In this document: positions 23,387 to 35,384 of the stretch, piece by piece | How positions within the stretch are numbered: the first letter of the stretch is position 1 | Layout: every line of letters begins with the position of its first letter | The notes under the pieces: generated by a model | What the model saw: only the letters and a program-made list of their open reading frames with translations | What the model was told of the DNA's origin: nothing | Database searches by the model: none | NCBI GenBank assembly: GCA_949361645.1 | Contig: OX442415.1 | Coordinates: forward strand, 7,219,573 to 7,283,572 | Source of the DNA: Spongilla lacustris | Taxonomy: Eukaryota > Porifera > Demospongiae > Spongillida > Spongillidae | DNA length: 64,000 bases | Direction: 5' to 3' | Program-made: the position numbers and the translations under genes

Positions 23387-24384
23387 TCACATGTCAGGAA
23401 AATCAACAAAAATCACATCTCCAGTAATATAGTCAGTAAGCAGCTGTAATATATGCATGCGCATTTTTTCATCTTCCCCTTCTTCCTTGATGTCTTGCTG
23501 TGTCCAGTAACAGATGGTGGCTTTTGGAACTTTGCCAGTACTTTTCACTGAAATAATGTGTCCATGATACAGAATATTTTGTTTTTGCTCAGTAAACCAT
23601 AAATGTTCAATGTAAAGCCCATTAAGTATAGACATATTAGATATAACATTTCTAACAGCAGTTTCTGTTTGTTCAATACTAAGTTCTGGGAAAACGTTTT
23701 ACTTTTTATATTTAATATTTCAATAAACTGCTGGTAATACTATGTGCCACTTGTGAATTTCTTACTTTAGCTGTTTTTAAAAATTTATTTTTAGTTTAAT
23801 GTCTCTTATTTTAGAACGAAGATTGGATTCAATTTTAGCCTTCCGTTGTAAAGCTTGCTTTAAATTGTGTAAATGCCTATTCATTTTCAGGTGTTGTTTA
23901 AGCATGTGATTTACTTCAGCCATTCTCTGCAACTCATCCTTCCTTTTAGCACACTTAATTCTTACAATCAGTTCTTACATTAAGTGGAATAGGTAAAGAT
24001 GGATTGCACATTACATTTATCTCTGTATTCAAAACTGGTAAAGGAACAGCTACATCCTCAGCTGTGTCAATAGACACTATAAACTTCTCATAGAGAAACA
24101 CCTCTAATTCAGCCCAACATCTTGTAAAATTTTGACATTACATTAATAATATGACGTATTGTCCACCGAAACACATCAAGTGTAGTGGTGACACTGCTTC
24201 CAGCAGAGTGCTCAAGAATTGATGCAATGATACTTCTTGTATTTTCTAAACGCTGAGATGCTATATCGGTGTGGATGTAAAACACTAGCCCCTTTCGTAT
24301 CATGGGTGCTTGCAGTTCATTACGTTCATTAATGTCATTTTAAAAATGATCCACAAAACTCTTCAAATCACCAACAGTCTTCAT
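23387..24384 (-). pseudogene. MKT-family copy D, inverted and internally deleted
   Basis: Read on the minus strand, the ATG at 24384 gives MKTVGDLKSFVDHF, then a stop, then NDINERNELQAPMIRKGLVF and YIHTDI..Q, which is colinear with copies A-C. A coiled-coil-like region follows at about 23980-23750. The C-terminal frame at 23635-23387 contains IEHLWFTEQKQNILYHGHII, then CYW, an acidic run and LLTDYITGDVIF. The D..S.EG.HIN block of copy C is missing, so the middle has been lost. The IEHLW...YHG part could be a small Tudor-like fold, which is only a guess. Confidence 0.6.
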
Positions 24385-24399
24385 TATCCATGCAACTAC

Positions 24400-26515
24400 A
24401 TACAGAACTGTTGAATAAAAATATAGAGTTTAATAAACATAGTATTAAAACATGAATAATAAACTAACATTGCATGTTGCCAGGACAAATTTTGATTAAA
24501 TTGGTTTGATTGATAAGAGCACTGCGCTAAATCAGAATCTCGTGATATGCAAGGTGCTGTTACTACATAAGCAGCAGAGACTGAAAATTATCTACCTAAA
24601 GAACCCACGGCAACGAAAAGGTGCGTTTTATATAGAACATGCACTTCGTTAACACTCTCTACCTACGTAAAAAAAGGTCAGAAACATATCTTAGTAACGT
24701 TAGGGCAAATAAGTATGACGTCCCACTGTCATAAAAGCTATTAGCTTTCACGATAATCACGTACTTTAAACCATATGACGCCGTTCGTGGAGGCTTCGAG
24801 ACAACACCCTGCGCATCGTCTGATTGCCCTCATATTTAAATGAGTAATGAATCTAAGTGTCCTTAATGCCTTCATATGTATTTCATGCAACCCATTCAAT
24901 GCGCTACAAAATTCTATAAGCATCAAGCCATACCCTTTTTGACACGCCCACAACTTACTACTGCGAATCATTTCACCGTATACAACGAATAGCAAAGCTA
25001 AAAGAAGCCATGGGTTACCTTTGTAGAATATAGCAAGCACAAAAAAACTCGAAACCAGCGCAAACAAACGATCGCCTCAAATCAATCCTCTCCGTCAGTC
25101 AAAAATTACGGCACAATTTTTGGGATACAATTTTTTACGGTAGTTACGTGATTTATCCAAGTACCTACTTACGAAGTGGTTGTATTTTCACACAACGGCA
25201 GTACACGGGAGGCTCTCATTCGTCAAATTCTCGTCTGTTGATTCAAACAATACTCACGCATACATACACGTGCATTATGTATCAAAATTTATTAATATTT
25301 GGCAAACCATAAATGTTAATATTTGTCAACATAATGCATGGCTGAAATCTTATATGGCAGATTGAAGATTCTAGCTTATGCGTGTAACGTACGTAATGTC
25401 ACATAAACACAATTTCACATTGACTCGTTGTGCCTGCAGGCATCAAGAAGATCATTTAATACAAAGCGCAAACTTGAAAGTTGAAAGTCATTTTACAATG
25501 CAACCTGTTCAGTGATACGAACTATATATTAGCACTGATGTACACATCATATCCGATGTTTACTCAAGTTCAGACGCTACTTAGTAATGTCGCTCTTACA
25601 TCAAGTGCCTGTTCTATCATACGGCCTTTGAAAAGGCAGCACGGGTATATTTTGTTTGAAGAACTCGTTTTCCACCCTTATATAGTTCAGTTATGACCAA
25701 ATACTCTCTGACAAAACTTCTGGACATGACGTCATTGCGTGTTTCCCATTGTCGTAGTATGTCAAATTTATACAGATGGGTGTGGCAACGTGCATTATTC
25801 ATTAGTTACATGGCCCGAGTAACCGTGTCGTTCTCTCACCAGAAAATAAGCCCCAGCATGTACTAAACGCAAAGGTGAAGTACAATGATCGCTCTTTGAG
25901 TAGGAGAAGTTTTTAAAACCATCTGCCGGGCGGGTTTTGAGAAAAATTGGTTGCCGCCTGAGCACTTAATGAAGATATTAAAAGGCGTGCCTTCAATAGT
26001 CACATGCGCGGCAATTATGGGCCAAAGAAGAGCGTACTTTAACTGTGCGTATCATTCTTTTTAAGTACGAAATTGGTTGTGGAATAGCTCAAAAGCATAA
26101 TGGTTGTGTATATTGAATTGGTAGTGGCAAGCAGCGCCTCTGAACGTAAACCACAAAATAATTAGCTTCTCTAGGATCCCAAATACCAAAATACCGTAAT
26201 GTTCGAATGTGTTCTAATTAGCAACCTAGTGTCCAGCTCGAAACAGCCGTGAGACCCTAGCTGGATTTTTTAATTAACCTTAGTTCATGGAGCTTCATTT
26301 TTATGGTTTCCGCCGCACTTCAGAAACGCACTTTGTTCTAAATATTTCAATGGGCGCATGAACAGTGAAATAACGGATGTGCGCAGTAATGCATCATTAA
26401 TGTCTAAAATTTAATTTCTTGCAAGGCACTTATATGTACATATTATACATATACTTAAAAAATAAAATGAAAACAGCATGCAGGCTTTATAATCCTTGCC
26501 GTTGCTTAGGAAGTG
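24400..26515. other. no gene recognised
   Basis: Intergenic, AT-rich. It contains a third copy of the loop motif at 25134-25167. A 108-codon minus frame at 24741-25067 has no recognisable features and no convincing splice context. Confidence 0.4.
25134..25167 (+). repeat. shared loop motif, copy 2
   Basis: TTTACGGTAGTTACGTG followed by ATTTATCCAAGTACCTA. Compare 17788-17825 and 36796-36832; the second half is identical in all three. Confidence 0.65.
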
Positions 26516-26522
26516 ACTTATG

Positions 26523-26590
26523 GCAGCCAAAAGTGGTCCGTCCGGACCACGTTTCGCGTGACAGGACCCCCCCCCCCCCGCCCCCCCTCT
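26523..26590. repeat. MITE fragment and poly-C
   Basis: 'gcagccaaaagtggtccg' and 'gcgtgacagga' are related to the hairpin cluster ending at 9545. A run of C residues follows directly. It lies 3' of the thiaminase-like gene. Confidence 0.5.
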
Positions 26591-26766
26591 TTTCCACTTA
26601 TGTATCCGTATTTTGCCAAATGTGGAATAATGGATGTGTGATCAGCAATGCATCATTGATGTCCAAACATTTTGGCAAGGCACACATAATTCATACTTTT
26701 AAAAGGCTTAATTTATAACTAAGATCATTGCAAGTCCTTAAATTAGGAATCTAATTCCTCTTCAGT

Positions 26767-27879
26767 CTAGTAGTTTAACGCGTTTGAAAGGATACCATCT
26801 AGACAGTCTTTCTTGTAGTAGAACTCGTGGTTGGGACCTGGAGTGCCCGACTTCGTAATTACATCATAGAGCATTGAATAAAACTTGTGAGTTGGCACCA
26901 AACTGTAAAATCCCAAGTTGGCAGGTAGGACATAGCGGGCACAGTTGGGACTCGGCATGTCTCCACAAAGCGCGTACTGATGACGAAACTGGAGAGAAGT
27001 GTAGAACTTCGTGAACTGCTTAATGGCATTCTTTTTGGCTTCATACGTATTCCTGTTAACCACCAATGCATCAGTGTACATTGGAAGGTATCCTGCATCA
27101 CCGAGAGGTGGAACTATAACAGATTTGACCTGTACTCTAGGCTCTTTGTACAGCACTTGGCCTATCACTTCAGAGTAGGCTAAAAAATTGGACTCTTTTG
27201 AACCAATCACATCACTTATCATGGCATTGGAATCATTGTTGTACGTATTGTCTGTGCAAGGATTCCTTCCATTGCTTCGTGCACACCTGCTAGAGAGCTG
27301 CCCAATTTTCTGCACGATATCGTCATGCTCGGGTGGGTTGGACAGAACTCCTTCATCCATCTTGGAGGCTCCAAACTTATTAACGTACCCATTCAAATAG
27401 TGCCCGGGTAGTGTCCAGCTTCCTCGAAAATTGCCAATCAAATCCACTTCCTGCGATCCTTTGGGTGATGTAAGAGTTGCTAGGAAGTTTGAACACACCA
27501 AAGTTGGGATACCATACACGATACCATTGTGCTTCACACTATCCACAGCAAATCGAAAAAATGAATCAGAATTGACTTGAATGCCAGGATTTGGATTAGG
27601 TTGCAATAAATTTGCTTTTACCATCTCCCCAAGTAAAATTGTGTCAACTTCTACCACGTCGTATGCACTGGGACCCGCACCAAGATATGTCGTCAGGTTC
27701 TGCAGTTTGTATAGATCTGTTGTAGCAGGGTCTCCATCAATTTGAATGTTAATGCCGCCGGATTGCTTCTCGAATTCCCTAGTTATGAACTCTCTCAGAG
27801 ACTTTAGGCTATCCCCTTTGAGATCAGGGATGTAAGGATAAATGAGCACGCGAAGATCTGCGCCGTTTGTATTGGCATT
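26767..27879 (-). CDS. thiaminase I-like protein, exon 3 (catalytic domain)
   Basis: The last exon encodes 370 residues and is the catalytic part of a thiamine pyridinylase (thiaminase I). That enzyme cleaves thiamin at the methylene bridge and transfers the pyrimidine to a nucleophile; its fold is a periplasmic-binding-protein type II. Landmarks, in numbering from an upstream Met at 27957, match the bacterial enzyme in order: LIYPYIPD (40-45), DVVEVDTILLG (100-110), GIPTLVCSNF with the candidate nucleophile Cys155, AYSEV with candidate catalytic base Glu263, and LPMYTDALVV (291-300). The Paenibacillus enzyme uses Cys113 and Glu241, plus the YPY, YSE and Y.D residues, as I recall; all have counterparts here. 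The splice acceptor actcaccgcag|AATGCC fits phase 0, so the Met-rich stretch upstream of residue 27 is intron. TAG stop at 26767. It could have drifted to another substrate, but no catalytic residue is lost. Confidence 0.82.
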   Translation of the reverse strand, partial: NANTNGADLRVLIYPYIPDLKGDSLKSLREFITREFEKQSGGINIQIDGDPATTDLYKLQNLTTYLGAGPSAYDVVEVDTILLGEMVKANLLQPNPNPGIQVNSDSFFRFAVDSVKHNGIVYGIPTLVCSNFLATLTSPKGSQEVDLIGNFRGSWTLPGHYLNGYVNKFGASKMDEGVLSNPPEHDDIVQKIGQLSSRCARSNGRNPCTDNTYNNDSNAMISDVIGSKESNFLAYSEVIGQVLYKEPRVQVKSVIVPPLGDAGYLPMYTDALVVNRNTYEAKKNAIKQFTKFYTSLQFRHQYALCGDMPSPNCARYVLPANLGFYSLVPTHKFYSMLYDVITKSGTPGPNHEFYYKKDCLDGILSNALNY

Positions 27880-28076
27880 CTGCGGTGAGTTTATATGCAT
27901 GGAATTAATTATGCACATGCACAATATACAATACATGCAATACAAAGGGCAATGCATGGACCGGAGGTTTACCCATTTTTACCCATGGCAACCAACATCA
28001 TGCAAAATATTAGTTCATTTTTAATTGCATGGTATTTCAATTTTAGCTGCTTATCGCAAATCAATATTACCCTCAC

Positions 28077-28117
28077 ATATGAGTCTTCGCAGCTCTCGCC
28101 CTCGATACATTGTGTCT
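28077..28117 (-). CDS. thiaminase I-like protein, exon 2
   Basis: A 41-nt exon on the minus strand lies between ttccacctatacag and GTGAGG. With one base carried from exon 1 it reads QTQCIEGESCEDSY and joins the catalytic exon in phase. The two cysteines might pair. The exon is supported by both splice sites and by phase consistency on each side, not by transcript data. An alternative mini-exon ending AAG|GTAGGT at about 28213 cannot be excluded. Confidence 0.6.
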
Positions 28118-29645
28118 CTGTATAGGTGGAAGTAAAGGAGGCAGATTAGAGTGCACAAAAGCATATACATGTAGAACATGCTTGACAATGACTACACAGT
28201 ACTTGACGTAACCTACCTTCTTGGTGAGCTGCATGTTCTGGTCGCATTAAGTGGCTCTGCACAGAAGCAAGATTTGAATGCTCGCGTATACTGGTATGCG
28301 AACTATAACTTTATTGTATATCACTATGATTATTAATAATAGCAAATTATATTGGCTAAGGGTACGATAACCATAATGTAAATCGTTTTATGAGCGATGC
28401 ATGGATACATGTCTTGTCTTTACGTTGAAGACAACATTTACTTTGAAAAACAAATTCCTTGTTGAAAATAATCTCGATACACAACGGGAGATGACTAAAT
28501 CACAGTACGAACACATTGATTCATACAATTGAATTGTAACCTTCATGGACAAGTACGCAAAAAGACAACTGAGCAAGAAAGATGTTATTGTTCAACCCAC
28601 TGGAATGAAGCCAACATTCGTTACACTACCTTACACTGCACATGACACCGATCTGCATGACTGAATGATATTAAATAGTGTATGCCTGGTGTTAAAAAAT
28701 AAAATTAATCTTTTTTTAATGCACGTGCATGCGCATGCGACTGGAAAGCATCACTATGTAGGATTGGCTTCGTGCGCATGGTTTTTGATGGAGCGTTTTA
28801 AAACGGTAACGAAGCGTTGCCTTTGCTCGCCAACTCGCATATAATCCATCACAAATATGACAGATGTGTACATATAAAAAGTGAGCTTTGCTAAACTTAA
28901 AACAGTGCCGTTTAGTGGAGCGACAAGTCGGCCTCACCTAAATTCCGCCATTCTCCTTCCGTTCATCACGTATAACTAGCGCGACAGGAACGTCGTAAGA
29001 AGACGAGATTAGCTTAATTCAAAGTGTAGCATTTTATTTCCAAACGTAGAGCTAGTACGTTGTTAGCTGGTGATGCCGGAAATGCAGTTAATTAAATGAC
29101 TCTAGCAGGTGCAAATCACGGCTGTTTCATTGCATTGAAACCTTGGACAAAAAGGCTACGCCTCTTGATACGAAATTTTTTCATAGCAACGGACCTAATT
29201 ACGACCCTAGCAACACATCTGTTCTTGTGGAGGACCTTTTTGTACAGACCGTTTCGATACAGTACCGGCGTTGTCTATGTACAGCTTCTAAAATGTCTAC
29301 TGGTATTAATGATGTGCATCTCTTGCGCTATCTTTCAATCCTGGATGTGGCATTAACTTGCAAATCCACGGGGTGATTCTCGACCTAGGAAGATAAACGT
29401 TGCCCTGGTAAAGTTTCCGCCTTTATAAAGTACCTTGAAATTTTAACTGTGTAATGCCGGTAGGTTGTTTTATATTTTCCAATATCATCTCGTGGTGCCG
29501 CGTATTCTACTAGAAGTTGTGAGCCTTCAGAATATTGTTATTTTTAGCGCTATCACCCTCGACGCCATATTCTGTATAGTGTATTGGCTATTTGTCTATG
29601 CATTGGTAAAGATGGATATTAGCCAGATTGCACTCTGGATGCATA

Positions 29646-29880
29646 CTACGTGAAGCCCTCCTGCAACCCGGCGGGGCCAGTGATGAACCCAAACAAGGCT
29701 GTTATGAAAAAGACACAGCCCAGGCCGTTCTCCCACGAGACAGCCTCCTGCATATATAGTGCATATGGCCTATCCATTCCTGCTGTGCATATGGTATTCA
29801 AGCAATGTGGTCTGAGTGGAGCCAAGGCCTGTGGTATTGGAAACAAGGCCTGCTGGGGTTTTACTGGAACCATGGTCCAT
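29646..29880 (-). pseudogene. possible AzgA-type purine permease fragment
   Basis: The minus frame contains QALAPLRPHCLNT and then QEAVSWENGLGCVFFITALF followed by GFITGPAGLQEG. The order 'faLAPg.glNt ... a...GcvF.sgl.F......GlrE' is that of AzgA-like adenine/guanine/hypoxanthine permeases around two membrane segments. Only about 75 residues remain, with degenerate positions in the glycine-rich motif, so this is at best a remnant. Chance resemblance is possible. Confidence 0.35.
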
Positions 29881-29904
29881 GAAGTTGGCCACATCTACAC
29901 CCAT

Positions 29905-30360
29905 GACCCATCCAATGCTCTATGTACACTCTTACAATGCCCCATGTACACCCATCCAATGCCCCCCATGTACACCCATCCAATGCCTCCATGTACACCC
30001 ATCCAATGTCCCCTATGTACACCCATCCAATGTCCCCATGCACACCCATCCAATGCCCCCATGTACACCCATCCAATGCCCCCATGTACACCCATCCAAT
30101 GCCCCCCATGTACACCCATCCAATGCCCCCATGTACACTCAGTCCAATGCCATCCATGTACACCCATCCAATGCCCCCCATGTACACCCTTCCAATGCCC
30201 CCATGTACACCATCCAATGCCCCCCATGTACACCCTTCCAATGCCCCCATGTACACCATCCAATGCCCTCCATGTACACCCATCCAATGCCTCCTTGTAC
30301 ATCCATCCAATGCCCCCCATGCACACACACCCATCCACTGCCTCTATGTACACTCATCCA
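29905..30360. repeat. 24-bp minisatellite (CCCATCCAATGCCCCCATGTACA)n
   Basis: About 19 tandem units of 23-24 bp with the core CATCCAATGCCCCCATGTA. Units vary by C-run length (CCCC to CCCCCC) and occasional base changes. The open frames it creates on both strands are repeats of the unit and not genes. Confidence 0.95.
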
Positions 30361-31753
30361 GGCTTGTGGGGTGATTCCCATCTATTGCTGTACCCATATG
30401 AAGTTGCATAGAGTGAGGGATACTTAAAAGAAACCATTTGCATACCTTACAAGTGCATGTGTAGCTGAACATAGCACTTGAAGTGATTCTTCAGCTCTTT
30501 TGCCATATAAGAACACGTGAGCTTTAATTAAGCACAAGGTGCAAAACATTTGGGGTGGATCTCAGGTGTATCAACAAGAATGTTGATGTTAAAAGCCACC
30601 AGAAACTTGTCAGCATAGGAGATGCAGCTGTATGGTGGCTCTGGTTTTACTGCTCATCCCTTTGTTTTGATCCCTCTTTGCAATTTGCACCCGCACACTC
30701 GACACAGATCATCTAGTGCTGCTTGTGGTGCGCATTATTCATAATTTGGGTATGTGTGTTATAATAATTATAGCAAGGCGTAGGAGACGCGGCACCTCGG
30801 ACTGAAAACATATTCTTACCTGGCAAAGATACCACTATAAGCAGTTTCTTTTACCGACAGCACTTATAAGGGCGGGAAAAAAAGCTACACAGTCGTGATT
30901 TTATGCTACTTTTCCCGCCTAAAAAGAACCATCTTATGCGCGGAACGAAATGCAGTGCGCCACTCGAGGCTAATGGATGCGTGAGGCTAAATCTGATAAT
31001 AAGACAAGTTCTAGTTACCGTTTGTTGCAATTTTATAGATTGGCTGCGGACACCTTAAGTTGAAACTTTAATGAGCTTGTAAAAGGGAAAGCGGTTGTTG
31101 AACCGTTAAACTTTTTCCGGTGCTCTAATTATGATCCTTTTTGTCCAATTGTAACAGCCGCGAAATTCACATTATCGGTTAGTCACGCCCAATCATGACT
31201 GTTGCCAGGCTACGCGTACATGTACACAGCTGCAGTGTACAGACACATACGGCAGGCTGTTGTAATTCAGCAAAGGTGACCAAGCCAAAGAGAACGGCTC
31301 GTTAACAAGGAAAACTGTGAGTTTAAGATATCTGAAGAACAAAGGTTTACCTATATCGTCCGCTATCGATAAAATATAAAGAGCTTCCACGGCATGTATG
31401 AGGCCTACTCAGATTAGTAGTACCCGATACTAATAAGATGAATCTAAGCGTGTTATACATTGCAAAGTCATATATTCCTGGATATGTATTAATGTACCTG
31501 CAAAGTCAAATGAGTATGCACATGCAGAAAAAAAAAACGCGTCAAATGATTTAGATCCATTGTTGTATCAACGCATGCATGCATGATTCCCAATTGCGTT
31601 TTATTTACGTTCGTACTATATACATAAAAACGTCACTGAAAGACATATTGAAACAAAAAAAAATCCTTTCGCATGCAGGAATTGTAATTGTAGCAGCTTA
31701 AAAGACTTCCACATATTTGCGCACGCGTTTGAATTAATGAAGTTACTGCATAC

Positions 31754-31820
31754 GTACCTCACTAGAAGCGCTGACTGCAGACGTGGTCACAAGGAGCAGC
31801 ACTACCGCAGCAGTCAACAT
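31754..31820 (-). CDS. thiaminase I-like protein, exon 1 (signal peptide)
   Basis: The minus-strand ATG at 31820 begins MLTAAVVLLLVTTSAVSA, a typical eukaryotic signal peptide (short N-region, leucine/valine core, small residues at a likely A-x-A cleavage site). SSEV follows. The exon is 67 nt and ends GAGGTAC|GTATGC, leaving one base that completes the first codon of exon 2; the alternative GAG|GTACGT would put exon 2 out of frame. With exons 2 and 3 the product is about 406 residues, close to bacterial thiaminase I. Secretion or delivery to a digestive compartment is predicted. Confidence 0.75.
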
Positions 31821-31887
31821 TCCGCCAAGGGAGCAGCGTTAATAGAGCGAGAGAAGTGAATAGCTCGTCTGATGCGAGATTCAATGA

Positions 31888-31894
31888 TTTTATA
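31888..31894 (-). promoter_or_regulatory. TATA box of thiaminase-like gene
   Basis: TATAAAA on the minus strand lies 68 bp upstream of the ATG. This would place transcription start near 31860 and give a 5' leader of about 40 nt. Confidence 0.55.
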
Positions 31895-31899
31895 CGCGT

Positions 31900-32680
31900 G
31901 GAAAGTCCACCCACGCATTACGACTTAAATACCTATACAAGCTTTGCAAATTAAACCATTAGTTCCAGGAAGCTGTGAATATTAATTAAAGGTAATATTT
32001 ATGTAAGAGCGGATGCTATTTACACACTCATGTTTACATGTACAAGTACAGCGTGCGAGCAATTTGAACACGTTGCTTACTATTACTTAGAATACTGTTC
32101 CAAGTTTATTAACTCGTATAGTCATATTCGATATATAAGATCGCGATGTACATATGTTCTCTACACATGCGTCTACGTGTCTACAATGCAAGTCACGTAT
32201 ATAAAGATCCCAAAATATCAAATGTCTTATAAGTTTATGCATCATCAAATTAAAAGGCTCCAATAGTTTAGTTTTATCTTTTTGTGTGCCATGCCGATAT
32301 CCATAGTTATGCGGTACAATTTATATGTATTGAACATGTCTGCATGTCACTCAAGTACACTCCACAAACTGTCGTAGAGTTTCTCCCACCTCAAAAATGT
32401 GCACACCTGGCATATTACCTTGGTAACAATTGATGTAGTGTTGGAATGAATTTGAAGAGTTGTACTATACTTCCTATTTTTATTTTAGTTACCATACTCC
32501 TCCTCCTCCTTAACTCATTGCGCCTATCGTCAAGCCCAGAATGAAATTATCATTGTACATCTATTTACACGTATGTGCATGCATGCTATCACGGGCATTG
32601 GATGGTGGCACTGATACATAGAAATATTCCCTAGACATGCACCCAAAGGGTTAGATCATGAGATCATGTACAACGCCACA
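31900..32680. other. no gene recognised
   Basis: Upstream region of the thiaminase-like gene; AT-rich, no supported ORF. Confidence 0.4.
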
Positions 32681-32685
32681 CACTG

Positions 32686-32937
32686 GGGTGTTATGTGTGC
32701 CTCCAACCCACCCACTTCACACTCGAATTGTCATAGTCATGACAAACATGCAATGTAATATCATTGCGCAACAATCTGAATATATTCATTAATTGCCTTG
32801 ACACATAGTAGGGTGTTATGTGTGCTGCCAACCCACCCACTTCACACTCCCACTCATGTATATTAGATATATATTGCACATTTATCGTGACTCAAGTGTG
32901 AGGTGGGTGGGTTTGAGGCACACATAACACCCTACTG
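32686..32937. repeat. 45-bp word in three copies, two direct and one inverted
   Basis: AGGGTGTTATGTGTGC followed by CAACCCACCCACTTCACACT occurs at about 32686-32730 and 32809-32853. Its complement (gtgaggtgggtgggtttgag, gcacacataacaccct) is at 32893-32937. The second and third copies can fold as a hairpin with a 39-bp loop. Probably a small foldback element duplicated on one arm. Confidence 0.8.
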
Positions 32938-32939
32938 AT

Positions 32940-34512
32940 CTCTATCTGTGGATTTTCCCTACAATCATGTGTAGTGGTTGAACATGAACAATGCGGTGGT
33001 GGTGTGGTTGATGGTTTTAAATATAGCAGTATTTGGTTATATGTTGGTGAAATAGAAGGTATAGAGCTTTGTGGAGTGAGAGTCAGTGAGTGTGTGCAGT
33101 TGTGTGTTGATTGTGTATTATATATGTTCAATTGCAATTTTGAGAAATGCATAAGCATCAGAAAGTGTATCAGCTTGTCTACCTCACCTTCTTAGTGATT
33201 TGTTTTTACTCCACTAACCCCTTTTCTGTATGTTACCTCACCAGGGCGATTCTCCCTTATTTATAATCCTGTACTGTGGTCAGGTGGACACTCAACATGA
33301 CAGCAATATAAGGTGGACTAGCTTGAACCCACGCTGCTTGTGATGATACATGTACATAGTTATGTGATGCCTTATATTATCAATGATATTACTGTAACAC
33401 CTTCAAACTATCACTGGCAAAGAAGTGGAGAGGGCTGTGTAGTGGATTTTTGTTCACACTGTAATGCAGTACATGCCAGAACTTCTACAAAACAGAAGAC
33501 TCGCCTTGCTCTGCATCTGGTTGGCTCAATGATATAATTTGGCTGAATGGTACGTGAATAGGATGTATTATTACACCTATATGTACGTTACTTTTCATTT
33601 AGGGTAGAGTCTTTTAATGTGCGGAACAACAGTGTACACAGAAGCAAAACAGAGTCATGACATTGCTATGCGTTTTGTATTGCAACTCATGATGGAAGTG
33701 AAAGGTACATGTGGCAATGTTAGTGATATCAAATTTGTGACAACTGTATCCACAGGTATGGTGGTGCATTGAAGGATCTGCATTTGTCCAACATGTTCTT
33801 CGTGGTATCTGCTGATAGTCGTTTACCAACCTAGAACACCAATAAAGGTTGTCACAAAATGCATGCACTGCTGTATAGTGATGCAGGGGTGTTCTTTTCA
33901 CCTCTAGGCATGCAAGATGCTCTTGTACATTCTGTCTGAGGTACCACTTGTGTCAGCTGGAAGACATTCTACCATTATTCAATTCTTGTTAGGGTGTGGG
34001 GTGCAGTATGACCTTGTGCTAGGATCAGCAAGCTGACAGACCAAGTGGCTGTATACTGTGCAGTCATGTCAGATAGAGCTTGTTACACAGCAAAATGAGG
34101 TAAGATACCCCAGCTGAGTGCAATCAGTTTTTAAGGTGCTTCTTCATATAGATGCTGTATGGAATTTTGTTAGCTATTCAAGCTACAAGACAGTACTTAT
34201 TGTCTTGATCGGGGCTTTCAGCAGCTATACAGTCATTTGGCGGAAGACCACTTTTGGACGATTATGACTGCACTTGATTAGACCTAACCTCCTCACACCA
34301 GGAAAGAATATCAAAAGAGCAATGTCCATAGTGATACAAGCTGTTGACAGATGCAGTGGAAAGCTTTGAACTGTGCAGTCAGACTTGTGTTTGTTTGATG
34401 CGACGCATATATTGTTGTAACGTGCGAATTAAAAATAGAAATTCCATATATGGAAGCACTGCTGTAACAACTATGAATGAAATTAACAACCGGCTATAAA
34501 CACAACCATATA
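32940..34512. other. no gene recognised
   Basis: Short open frames on both strands (for example 33340-33537, 33614-33901) lack recognisable domains or supporting splice context. Confidence 0.35.
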
Positions 34513-35384
34513 CAGTGCCGGCTCGGAACTGTAGAAAGTAACACCTCGGAACTGTAGACTTTTACAGCGATTCATTGTTTATTTAGGCGTCCCATAATTC
34601 GATTACGTGGTCAGAGTGGCAATTGATTATGCTTACCTAAGTCAACAGTCCAGCCCAGCTTTTACAAATATTATGTAACATTTCCAGCAGTCACGCGCGC
34701 TTCCCTATGTAATTTACTTGTGCTTGTGCGTAGTCAGGCTGATGCTTCTGAGTTTACAACACGGATACTTGCGCGCACACAAATAAACATAGTTAAGATC
34801 AATACACGTGTGTTATGTAGCATGCCTAGCTAAAGTTCGAAGGGTTGATGGCGTAAAAGCTGCATACTACTCTAGTACAGCTTACCTAGCGCCTCGACGT
34901 AAGCAGACCGAACGCTAAGTGCTCCTTAATTAGGTTCATGTAGGAAAGCGTCGGAAGCAGCTAGTTGTAAGCCACTTACAGAAAGATTTCCTAAACCATT
35001 TACGGAGGTACAAGAACCATGTATTGAGTATTGCAGCTTTTACGCCATCAAAACTTCGAACTTTAGCTAGGCATGCTACATAGCACACGTGTATTGATCT
35101 TAACTATGTTTGTTCGTGTGCGCGCAAGTATTCGTGTTGTAAACTCAGAAGCATCAGCCTGATTACGCACAAGCACAAGTAAATTACATAGGGAAGCGCG
35201 CGTGACTGCGAGAAAAGTTACATAATATTATGTAAAAGCTGGGCTGGACTGTTGACTTAGGTAAGCATAATCAATTGCCACTCTGACCACGTAATCGAAT
35301 TATGGGACGCCTAAATAAACAATGAATCGCTGTAAAAGTCTACAGTTCCGAGGTGTTACTTTCTACAGTTCCGAGCCGGCACTG
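34513..35384. mobile_element. 872-bp foldback element with TA duplication
   Basis: The ends CAGTGCCGGCTCGGAACTGT and its inverse bound inverted arms of about 350 bp (34513-34863 and 35036-35384) and a loop of about 170 bp. TA flanks both ends (34511-34512, 35385-35386). TA plus CAGT termini point to a Tc1/mariner-type non-autonomous element. The arms differ by only a few bases and small indels, so it is fairly young or maintained by gene conversion. No coding capacity. Confidence 0.9.

Larger units (their letters stand above)
28118..31753 (-). other. thiaminase gene, intron 1
   Basis: A 3.6-kb intron by inference from flanking exons (donor GTATGC at 31753, acceptor CAG before 28117). It contains a possible permease relic (29646-29880), a 24-bp minisatellite (29905-30360) and otherwise AT-rich sequence. 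No other gene is supported in it. Confidence 0.55.

Noticed and set aside
24741..25067. 108-codon minus ORF with a hydrophobic start
   Set aside because: No recognisable family or splice context; a hydrophobic segment is expected by chance in AT-rich DNA.
27880..27957. Met-rich start of the catalytic ORF as the true N-terminus
   Set aside because: Lies upstream of a clear acceptor, has low-complexity Cys/Met content, and the spliced signal-peptide exon gives a coherent protein.
29650..30427. 253-codon Cys/Pro/His-rich frame and five overlapping ones
   Set aside because: 24-bp minisatellite is open in all frames; only the opposite strand of its first 230 bp has any domain resemblance.
31754..31760. 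Donor GAG|GTACGT for thiaminase exon 1
   Set aside because: Would put exon 2 and the catalytic exon out of frame; GTAC|GTATGC four bases later keeps all three in frame.
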